Shown: piece after piece, positions 16,550-22,139 of the stretch
How the letters are laid out: each line of letters begins with the position of its first letter
Numbering within the stretch: position 1 is the first letter of the stretch
IMG/VR virus record: IMGVR_UViG_3300037507_000172
Location: 1-25,115 of that record
DNA length: 25,115 nt
Source: a virus
Strand: one strand, 5' to 3'
Program-made: the position numbers and the translations under genes
The notes under the pieces: model-generated
The model's input: the letters and a program-made list of their open reading frames with translations, nothing else
Told to the model about the DNA's origin: nothing
Database searches by the model: none

Positions 16550-17569
16550 TCAAACGTTACGGAACGCACCGGCAACGCCGACGCGCACAGCAGCGCAACC
16601 ATAGGCCAGACGGCCCACGATCACATCGCCTTGATAGATCACCTTTGTATCGGCGCCCGTGGTTTGCACGGAGGGACCGATGGCTTCCACAACGCCAGCA
16701 GCGTCACGGTGGAAGATCAGGCCGCAGCTGTTGGTGAAGTTAGAAGCAATACCATAGGAGTTGTTCTCGCCAGTCACAGCAGCAGCATCAATGGCAGTAC
16801 CAGCAGCAGAACCGTACTTCCCAAGGAAGGGGATGTTGTTGGACTTCTTGATGGAGATACCAGCAATTTCGAACAGACCGTCGCCAGTGTTCATCGAACC
16901 CTGGGTGTTGCCATATTCGCGGTAAAGGATGTTGGTATCGACCTGAGAGATCAGGGCGTAGTATTGACGGGGGCTCAAAACAGCCACGCGGCCATCCTTA
17001 GGAGCAGCCACTTCATCGAGACGGGCAGCAGCTTCAAAGAAGCCATCAACCAGGGCCTGAGCATCATACTCTTTGTTGGCACCGAGGTTGATTTGGAAGC
17101 CACCAGGCTCACCAGTCACAGCAGCCGAAGCAGACGAGGCACGGTCCAGAACGCGGAAGATACGGCGATCATAGAACTCAGCCAGGCTTTGACCGATCTG
17201 ACGGGCAATAGGGCCACGAATGTCATACTGGCTCATGATTTCGTCGAGGTTATCAACGAAGGCAGATGCCACCAGCAGGTCATCCAGCGCGATGGTGGTT
17301 TCGGCTGCCGGGGGGTTGCCCGAACCGAGGATAGGCACACCAGGCGTACGATAACCAGCCGAGATGCGGCCAGTGTGAATGAATTGAGCCTGCTTACCAC
17401 CACGCAGGGTCCGGTTCATCACCAGATCCTTAGCAATAGTGGAGTTACGGAAAGCCTCATAGACCTCGCCCGAAAAGAGCTTGAGGAAGAGGTTAGTACG
17501 CTCAGCGTAAGTAGGAGAAGCGCCGCCAGCTTTATTACTGGCGCCAAGATAAGTTACTGAAGCAGTCAT
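16550..17569 (-). CDS. Major capsid protein, T7 gp10-like
   Basis: A 339-aa HK97-fold-type major capsid protein of the T7-like group (T7 gp10A is 344 aa), forming the icosahedral shell. It starts MTASVTYLGASNKAGG; an in-frame extension to 17677 adds 36 low-quality residues encoded by the hairpin-rich leader and is rejected. Family features include LFLKLFSGEVYEAFRNSTIA, a GKQAQFIHTGR strand, a LDDLLVASAFVDNLDE segment and RVAVLSPRQYYAL. The gene looks more GC-rich than the tail genes that follow, as often seen for highly expressed phage genes. No Shine-Dalgarno sequence precedes the ATG; the last 28 nt of the leader are AT-rich. Terminator-like hairpins lie upstream and downstream. Confidence 0.96.
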   Translation of the reverse strand: MTASVTYLGASNKAGGASPTYAERTNLFLKLFSGEVYEAFRNSTIAKDLVMNRTLRGGKQAQFIHTGRISAGYRTPGVPILGSGNPPAAETTIALDDLLVASAFVDNLDEIMSQYDIRGPIARQIGQSLAEFYDRRIFRVLDRASSASAAVTGEPGGFQINLGANKEYDAQALVDGFFEAAARLDEVAAPKDGRVAVLSPRQYYALISQVDTNILYREYGNTQGSMNTGDGLFEIAGISIKKSNNIPFLGKYGSAAGTAIDAAAVTGENNSYGIASNFTNSCGLIFHRDAAGVVEAIGPSVQTTGADTKVIYQGDVIVGRLAYGCAAVRVGVAGAFRNV

Positions 17570-17590
17570 TGGAATAATGAATAAAAAGAA

Positions 17591-17615
17591 TTTATAACGA
17601 TTACAAGTACTTGTA
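17591..17615 (-). promoter_or_regulatory. Operator-like palindrome beside a -10-like box, upstream of capsid
   Basis: TACAAGTACTTGTA (17602-17615) is a perfect 14-nt palindrome. Ten nucleotides... measured on the minus strand, only a short ATCGT spacer separates it from TATAAA (17591-17596), so a regulator bound here would cover the -35 region of a possible promoter about 20 nt before the capsid ATG. No good -35 hexamer is visible, so a conventional sigma-70 promoter is not proven. Confidence 0.3.
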
Positions 17616-17641
17616 TTTGAAGATAAGGCAATAGATGTGTT

Positions 17642-17685
17642 GTATTGGGTGTCCACCGCAGCGGGCCAATACTCCAACCGGTTGG
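17642..17685 (-). repeat. Paired inverted repeats in the capsid leader
   Basis: Two inverted repeats lie side by side: a perfect 12-nt palindrome CCAACCGGTTGG (17674-17685), and GTATTGG (17666-17672 on the minus strand) with its complement CCAATAC (17642-17648), enclosing a GC-rich centre (CCGCTGCGG). In the leader RNA they could form one compound stem-loop. On the plus strand the palindrome is followed by GTTTTT, so it also resembles a plus-strand terminator. Confidence 0.5.
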
Positions 17686-17707
17686 GTTTTTAATGTGGTC
17701 CCTCCAC

Positions 17708-17740
17708 AAAGAAAAGGGGGTCCTACTCCGAGGTGCCCCC
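17708..17740 (-). terminator. Rho-independent terminator-like hairpin between RlpA-like gene and capsid
   Basis: On the minus strand GGGGG (17736-17740) pairs with CCCCC (17716-17720), with an inner CCT/AGG helix, and is followed immediately by TTTTCTTT. It lies 10 nt after the RlpA-like stop. Its tail, CCCCTTTTCTTT, is shared with the hairpin downstream of the capsid gene. Confidence 0.6.
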
Positions 17741-17750
17741 AATCCAAAAG

Positions 17751-18047
17751 TTAATTAAGGCGAGTAATTGATACTCTACCAACTCCAGAGCCGGTTAGAC
17801 CGATCTTGTCAGCCGCACCTTTACTTAGATCAAGACTCCTACCATGAGCGTAGGGACCCCGATCATTGACCCGAACAACGGCACACCTATTGTAACAAAC
17901 CTTAAGGCGTGTTCCAAAGGGTAGTGTCTTGTGCGCTGCCGTAAGGCCGTTTTGATTGTATCGTTCGCCATTGGCAGTCGTGTTTCCGTGGAAGCCAGGA
18001 CCATACCAAGAGCTGATAACAGACAGAGTAGTTAGAAGAGGTAGCAT
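17751..18047 (-). CDS. RlpA-like double-psi beta-barrel protein (putative peptidoglycan hydrolase)
   Basis: A 98-aa protein that is almost wholly one RlpA-like double-psi beta-barrel: SSWYGPGFHGNTTANGERY, GLTAAHKTLPFGTRLKV, VVRVNDRGPYAHGRSLDLSK and a final GVGRVSI strand. In bacterial RlpA this domain is a lytic transglycosylase acting on peptide-stripped glycan; D62 and H68 in NDRGPYAH lie in the conserved catalytic region. C51 and C55 could form a disulfide. Residues 1-11 (MLPLLTTLSVI) are hydrophobic but lack a basic start, so export is uncertain. An in-frame TAA lies one codon before the ATG's preceding codon, so it cannot start further upstream. It has no Shine-Dalgarno sequence at a usable distance and sits between two terminator-like hairpins. 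Confidence 0.85.
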   Translation of the reverse strand: MLPLLTTLSVISSWYGPGFHGNTTANGERYNQNGLTAAHKTLPFGTRLKVCYNRCAVVRVNDRGPYAHGRSLDLSKGAADKIGLTGSGVGRVSITRLN

Positions 18048-18066
18048 GAGTTAATTGCAAAGAACT

Positions 18067-18105
18067 TTTATATTGCTTACGGCTCCTTCTTTTAGTCAAC
18101 TAAAA
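18067..18105 (-). promoter_or_regulatory. Candidate host-type promoter and palindrome upstream of the RlpA-like gene
   Basis: On the minus strand a TTGACT (18094-18099) is followed 21 nt later by TATAAA (18067-18072). The spacing is longer than the sigma-70 optimum of about 17, so this is weak. The TTGACT lies inside a 16-nt palindrome, TTTTAGT-TG-ACTAAAA (18090-18105), which could be an operator or only part of the terminator tail. An AAGGAG between the two boxes is too far (about 33 nt) from the ATG to act as its ribosome site. Confidence 0.25.
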
Positions 18106-18132
18106 AGGTGGCCAGTCATCACGACGGTCACC
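18102..18132 (-). terminator. Rho-independent terminator-like hairpin after the 66-aa gene
   Basis: On the minus strand GGTGACCGTC pairs with GACTGGCCACC around a GTGAT loop (nine pairs, one mismatch, one bulged T), directly followed by TTTTT. The stem lies 9 nt after the stop of the 66-aa basic gene and 55 nt before the RlpA-like start. Confidence 0.6.
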
Positions 18133-18141
18133 AGCTTAGTA

Positions 18142-18342
18142 CTAGGCGAGTTTACCTTTGCTTTTCCCTTTGGTTGCCTTTTTGGCTAGGGGAAGTTGGG
18201 GTCCACTGCGCTTGAGGAACATTTCCTTTTCGTAAGGGTTATCTGTTCCTTTGCCCTTGTTATAAAGCTTTTGTTGCTTTTGGGCATCCTTATGTTTTTT
18301 AGGATCAATCGGCATGGATTGAGCCAGTTTGCGTGTTGCCAT
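18142..18342 (-). CDS. Small basic hypothetical protein
   Basis: A 66-aa highly basic protein (MATRKLAQSMPIDPKKHKD at the start; a tail of ATKGKSKGKLA). An AAGGAG Shine-Dalgarno sequence lies 9 nt before the ATG and directly follows the scaffold stop, so this is one of the best-supported starts in the window. It is followed by a terminator-like hairpin at 18102-18132. Charge and position suggest nucleic-acid or capsid-interior contact, but I recognise no family. Confidence 0.72.
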   Translation of the reverse strand: MATRKLAQSMPIDPKKHKDAQKQQKLYNKGKGTDNPYEKEMFLKRSGPQLPLAKKATKGKSKGKLA

Positions 18343-18359
18343 TTGTGAGAACTCCTTAA

Positions 18360-19217
18360 TCAGAGCAAGTCGCCAGAAGCGGCTAGTTTTTGTTCGACAT
18401 CAAACCGATAAGCAGGGTCAGTACGATACCGTTTGTCACTGATAGCAGATGCTAGTTCAGCATTAGAACGGAATCCTTTGACCGTACTCTTCGGTGCCTT
18501 GCCCGAAACCTGTTGACCTTCAAACCCAACGGAATCCTTATAACGTTGATTGAGGGCTTGAACAGCAAAGAAGATAGCATCCTTATTGCCACTATTAACA
18601 ACATTATCATAGGCAGCAACTTCCTCAGGTTTGAGGTTATCGGCTGCCCACGCTAGGGTGTCGTTATAAGATTCCTGTCCCCCGACAGAAGCAACAATGT
18701 CCTTTGCAGCTTCATCAGAAAGGGGCTGCGATTGAACAGTAGGATTACTTTTTTGCCATTCCATGTATGCCTCGATGAGGTCTTCCGAAGGCATCTCCTT
18801 AAGCTTCTCAATTGTTTCCGGCTTAAGTTGATTATCGTTGGAGTAATACTCCTCAGATGCCTCCTTTAGGAAGCTGACACGTTTGGTTACCGGGGACTCA
18901 TCATTTTGGGAATTATCACCAGTTTCCGTTCCATCATCGCTCTCGTTTTTATTTGTCGAAGAGGACTCATCGGTTTCTTTCTGACCTAGTTTCTTTTGAA
19001 GTTCTAGGTATGCCTTCTCAAGGTCTTCTGCTGATTTAAATTTACCAGCATACTGAGAATGTTCTTCTGCTTCAAGTTGACTGCGGCGATACTTTTCTTC
19101 GACCTCAGCTTCTTGTTTTTCAATTAGCTTGTTGCCCTGCTCAATGAGTCGTAGCTCTTCGGTTTCACGGGCAGACGTAACATCTGGATCCGTAGCATCA
19201 AAAACAATTTCAGACAT
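18360..19217 (-). CDS. Capsid assembly (scaffolding) protein, T7 gp9-like
   Basis: A 285-aa strongly acidic, charged protein located between portal and capsid, the position of the T7 gene 9 scaffold. Scaffolds direct procapsid assembly and then exit. Residues 25-80 (IEQGNKLIEKQEAEVEEKYR onward, with AGKFKSAEDLEKAYLELQKK) look like an extended helix or coiled coil; residues 80-115 are Ser/Asp/Asn-rich linker; the C-terminal part (SAISDKRYRTDPAYRFDVEQ, then KLAASGDLL) is a basic helical region of the kind that docks to the capsid protein. Assigned by position, charge and the KSAEDLEKAYLELQKK-type motif common in phage scaffolds. Confidence 0.87.
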   Translation of the reverse strand: MSEIVFDATDPDVTSARETEELRLIEQGNKLIEKQEAEVEEKYRRSQLEAEEHSQYAGKFKSAEDLEKAYLELQKKLGQKETDESSSTNKNESDDGTETGDNSQNDESPVTKRVSFLKEASEEYYSNDNQLKPETIEKLKEMPSEDLIEAYMEWQKSNPTVQSQPLSDEAAKDIVASVGGQESYNDTLAWAADNLKPEEVAAYDNVVNSGNKDAIFFAVQALNQRYKDSVGFEGQQVSGKAPKSTVKGFRSNAELASAISDKRYRTDPAYRFDVEQKLAASGDLL

Positions 19218-19222
19218 TTGGT

Positions 19223-19390
19223 TTAGTGGATAACAATGGAAACGCGACCAACACCAGGAGAGTTAATTTTTACATCACCATACTTAAATTGTTCCTTTGG
19301 TGTGATCTTTACCGGAGCCTGTTCCTCATTGCTGGGGGGCTGGTTGGGGCTGGCCTTGTCCGGTTGCTTGCGCGGCTGTGTTGACGACAT
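19223..19390 (-). CDS. Small 55-aa ORF overlapping the portal 3' end
   Basis: A short ORF starting at ATG 19390 inside the last codons of the portal gene, in another frame, and ending in TAA 5 nt before the scaffold ATG. The protein begins MSSTQPRKQPDK, has a Pro/Asn/Gln-rich first third, and a more ordered C-terminal part (PKEQFKYGDVKINSPGVG, then RVSIVIH). It exactly fills the otherwise empty 108 nt between portal and scaffold, which is what would be expected in a packed late operon. No Shine-Dalgarno sequence is clear, but the neighbouring starts lack one too. No family recognised. Confidence 0.5.
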   Translation of the reverse strand: MSSTQPRKQPDKASPNQPPSNEEQAPVKITPKEQFKYGDVKINSPGVGRVSIVIH

Positions 19391-20975
19391 TTTGAAGTGC
19401 TTCGATAGAATCAGGATTTTTGGTTGGATCCATCATAGGAGCCTTAGCCAGTTGTCCAGCTTGTCCAACGAGACTAGTGCTCATGTTAAGTTGCATGGCC
19501 TTCTGCTGTTCTTGTTGACGCATCTCTGCGGTCTTGACCAGCTTGAGGGTATCAATACCTTGAGCAGCAGCAAGACGCTTAACGGCTTCCTCTGGATCAA
19601 TGTATTGGGCCATTGCTTCTGGACCTAAGGCTTGTGAGATTGTCTGAAGGAACATCATGAGAGACTCACGATCTTGCCCACGGCCAATTCCCTCAAGGCC
19701 AGCAATGATGGTTGGGAACACAATACCCTTAGGCAGTTGTGGAAGTTCTTTAGCGCGTTGAAGAGTGAAGAGTTTTCGTTGGAGGTACGGGCGAACCAGT
19801 TCCACGGTAAGGTTACCATAGATTCCCCCAAGCTGCTCGTTGAGTTCCTGCTGGGTAGCACGGATCTCCTCGGCAGTGGTACGTTCCGATTGCCTCACGG
19901 AGAGGATCAGGAACGCCTCAGATAGGCGCTGGGTAAGGGACTGGATCATTTGGTAAGCAGACGAGAAGTCAGCCTGCTTGCTCACCTGAACAGCAGTCAC
20001 GTCTTCAGCACGGCCCTGAATGATTGCCCCATTGCCTGCCTTAGCAAGCGTACTGGGCTTCACAGTAGCGGCAGGACTTACCAGGAACACCACCTTAGCA
20101 GCGGCGGCAGAACCCTCCACCATGGCTTGCATCAGCCCCTCAAGGGACCTCAGATCACCAAGGTACTCTTCAATGCGGCCCCGTCCATAGTCTTCTCCAT
20201 CAACCACATTAAAGCGGAGAGGAAGCCACGGGGTTGTATTTTTTGGAGCCTTACCGAAGGAGTCAGGAAGAATCTTTCCTTCTACTTCTTGACGCCAACG
20301 CCACTGTCCATCCTTGAGTTTTGCCCAAGTGTAAACAGCAACTTCATTTTCACCAACAGTGACATCCACATTAGGAGCACTGGTGTTGTCAGCTACATCA
20401 TTAACATTCCTGGCTTGTTCCGTTTGAAACTCAGCAGGAAGGAATTGGCGGTCAATTGATTCAACAGTAACGACCTCGGTGGGATTACCCTCTCCATCAC
20501 GGACGACCACAAATCGGTCAAGAGGATAAAGTTTTACACCACTTGAACCCATGTATACCAGAGCATTTCCGGTTACAATCAAGTGCTTCATTGCCTGGTG
20601 GAGGATAACACGATCCTGTGATTCGGCAATGTTTTGCATGACCACCCGTTCCATTTTAGAAAGGGAAAGATCAATTTCTGATTTAACAGCAGCACTTAAT
20701 TCGGGGTCCAAGCTAAGCTTACCATCATTTACTTGAAGCTTGAAGAAAGTTGCGTTCACAGGGAACAAACTAAGCATCAACTTCGATGCCATGACGTTAA
20801 CGCCTTTAGCGCCCATGGACTGCCAAGGAGTGGGCAACTTCTGTCCATTAACAACTCCAGTAGGAGTCAAAAGATAAGGAACAGAAAGAGCTGCACAATC
20901 CCTAGCAGTATCGAGAAAGATCGTTCTGTCGCTTGCCAGCTTTGCGTAACGACTTGCGGCAGATTGATTTTCCAT
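19326..20975 (-). CDS. Portal (head-tail connector) protein, T7 gp8-like
   Basis: A 549-aa protein close in length to T7 gp8 (536 aa). It forms the dodecameric portal through which DNA is packaged and ejected. Recognisable family features are the N-terminal RYAKLASDR and CAALSVPYLLTP segments, the LMLSLFPVNATFFKL region, LIVTGNALVYMG, and EDYGRGRIEEYLGDLRSLE in the middle, followed by TTAEEIRATQQELNEQLGG. The last 20 residues are Gln/Pro-rich (QGQPQPAPQQ). Its 3' end overlaps a small ORF starting at 19390 in another frame. No Shine-Dalgarno sequence is evident before the ATG. Confidence 0.95.
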   Translation of the reverse strand: MENQSAASRYAKLASDRTIFLDTARDCAALSVPYLLTPTGVVNGQKLPTPWQSMGAKGVNVMASKLMLSLFPVNATFFKLQVNDGKLSLDPELSAAVKSEIDLSLSKMERVVMQNIAESQDRVILHQAMKHLIVTGNALVYMGSSGVKLYPLDRFVVVRDGEGNPTEVVTVESIDRQFLPAEFQTEQARNVNDVADNTSAPNVDVTVGENEVAVYTWAKLKDGQWRWRQEVEGKILPDSFGKAPKNTTPWLPLRFNVVDGEDYGRGRIEEYLGDLRSLEGLMQAMVEGSAAAAKVVFLVSPAATVKPSTLAKAGNGAIIQGRAEDVTAVQVSKQADFSSAYQMIQSLTQRLSEAFLILSVRQSERTTAEEIRATQQELNEQLGGIYGNLTVELVRPYLQRKLFTLQRAKELPQLPKGIVFPTIIAGLEGIGRGQDRESLMMFLQTISQALGPEAMAQYIDPEEAVKRLAAAQGIDTLKLVKTAEMRQQEQQKAMQLNMSTSLVGQAGQLAKAPMMDPTKNPDSIEALQNVVNTAAQATGQGQPQPAPQQ

Positions 20976-20978
20976 TTG

Positions 20979-21206
20979 TTATTTACCAATATTAAGGTTA
21001 GTCATAGAGCCAGAAGGCATACTGCCACCAGCTCCTCCACCTGTGCTAAGAGGAATCGTAAGACCACCCGGACCTTTAGTTGCCTGTTGAAGAGCAGCAC
21101 GGCGGGATTTAATGGTCTTTACCGTTGTAGGTTGATTGCTAGTAACGGTAGCAGGCGGCGGGGGCGGTGGTTCCGGCGGGGGCGGAATTTTAGGAGAAAG
21201 GCACAT
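20979..21206 (-). CDS. Small proline-rich protein preceding the portal
   Basis: A 75-aa protein with an N-terminal proline-rich stretch (residues 5-18, PKIPPPPEPPPPPP), a central basic segment (IKSRRAALQQATKG) and a Gly/Ser/Met-rich tail. It ends 3 nt before the portal ATG, so it is probably co-translated with it. Short proline-rich ORFs in this position, immediately ahead of the portal gene, occur in many T7-like phages, and an assembly-related or portal-associated role is a reasonable guess, but no enzymatic motif is present. Confidence 0.72.
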   Translation of the reverse strand: MCLSPKIPPPPEPPPPPPATVTSNQPTTVKTIKSRRAALQQATKGPGGLTIPLSTGGGAGGSMPSGSMTNLNIGK

Positions 21207-21211
21207 GATGT

Positions 21212-21415
21212 TTAAAGCTTACGTTTGGATTTAAGAAAGCGAATAACTTCAATCACTCCAGCCATACGTCCAGCTTCCCACGGAGTCATCTCGTGGTCTG
21301 GATACTGGTCTGGATACATCTGATCAAGTTCCTCGATGAGGGTATTTAGATCAATCCTCCCACCAATAACACTGGTGAGGGGAATGGTTTCGGTGTCAAA
21401 ATAGGCGTCAGCCAT
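21212..21415 (-). CDS. Small hypothetical protein
   Basis: A 67-aa acidic ORF beginning MADAYFDTETIPL and ending in a basic helix (VIRFLKSKRKL). I do not recognise a family. The ATG at 21415 overlaps the last 8 nt of the reductase small-subunit gene; an in-frame TTG at 21445 would add ten residues but needs a rarer start codon. The central segment (IEELDQMYPDQYPDHEMTPWEAGRMAGVIEV shape, split here as an acidic run followed by an Ala/Gly helix) suggests a small soluble helical protein. It sits between the dNTP cluster and the structural genes. Confidence 0.65.
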   Translation of the reverse strand: MADAYFDTETIPLTSVIGGRIDLNTLIEELDQMYPDQYPDHEMTPWEAGRMAGVIEVIRFLKSKRKL

Positions 21416-22139
21416 ATTGTGGAAGGTCGTTGTTAGAGGCTTCAAAGAAGGCAGGCATTCGAGCCCGCTGGGTATCCTTTAGTCCTGGGGCTTTTCCTTT
21501 TTCGTAGAGGGAATCAGATTGAGCCAACCAAAAATCTTTATCAAGATACCTGCTTTCAGATTTACCAAGCCCATCAACTACCCATCCCACAGTCGCTCTA
21601 CGAAGTCGATTGAGGCTTGATGTGGACTTGAGGCCCAACTCGGAGCAGACCATCGAGTGGATGGCGACATGCGTTTGTTCATCTCGGCTAATGTCGGCTG
21701 CTGTGGTTCGGATTCCGATGTCACCATTGAATCGGAAGAATGGGAGGATGACGAAGAAGACACTGCGTTCAAGGATAGCGGCTTTTAGGAGTGGATGTTC
21801 AGGGGCATCCAGCCACGCCTTAAGAATGTGCTTAGCTTCGGATTCAAACTTTTCATTTGAACCATGAGCAGCCACTACATAGTTAAGGGCTTGATCATGC
21901 CTCTCTTCATCCAATTGATTAGACAGTAGAGCTTCCCTAACACCAGGAGTATTAGGTAGTTCTTTTTCGAGTCCCTGTTGTAGAAACTCTCGCACCGGCA
22001 ATTCAAGATGACGGAGACCAAGGGCACGATAGATCGCATCCTTAGCCCCATCAACGAGTTTCCCCTTTTGAACAGCAACTGGAGTCCACTTTCTTTTTCT
22101 TGAAATTACTTGATCGTAGGGGGAAAGAGTTGCGTTCAT
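21408..22139 (-). CDS. Ribonucleotide reductase, small (beta) subunit, ferritin-like
   Basis: A 243-aa ferritin-like protein with the di-metal ligand pattern of class I reductase small subunits: an upstream Glu (E51 or E46), E78-x-x-H81 (DEERHDQAL), E124 (LERSVFF) and E154-x-x-H157 (DEQTHVAIH). Residue 242 is a Tyr in a flexible tail (NDLPQYG), consistent with the tail Tyr that relays the radical to alpha. By motif spacing, the radical-Tyr position four residues after the first His is Leu85, with Tyr87 two residues later. The ATG at 22139 overlaps the alpha stop (TAATG) and follows a GGAG, so it is preferred over an in-frame upstream start. Shorter than typical NrdB/NrdF. Confidence 0.83.
   Translation of the reverse strand: MNATLSPYDQVISRKRKWTPVAVQKGKLVDGAKDAIYRALGLRHLELPVREFLQQGLEKELPNTPGVREALLSNQLDEERHDQALNYVVAAHGSNEKFESEAKHILKAWLDAPEHPLLKAAILERSVFFVILPFFRFNGDIGIRTTAADISRDEQTHVAIHSMVCSELGLKSTSSLNRLRRATVGWVVDGLGKSESRYLDKDFWLAQSDSLYEKGKAPGLKDTQRARMPAFFEASNNDLPQYG

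Noticed and set aside
16479-16553. Upstream in-frame extension of the tail tube A protein
   Set aside because: It would translate through the terminator-like hairpin; the family motif begins directly at the ATG at 16478.
16631-17560. A 309-codon open frame on the plus strand, antisense to the capsid gene
   Set aside because: The capsid gene has strong codon bias, which commonly leaves the antisense frame open. No domain or promoter supports it.
17629-17648. CCAATACAACACATCTATTG on the minus strand, faintly like the T7 promoter core
   Set aside because: It matches only with an inserted base and lacks the GGG start, and I found no second copy upstream of another late gene. A motif search across the whole genome would be decisive.
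17570-17677. Upstream in-frame extension of the capsid protein by 36 residues
   Set aside because: The added part is encoded by the palindromic leader and looks non-protein-like; the ATG at 17569 gives the expected length for the family.
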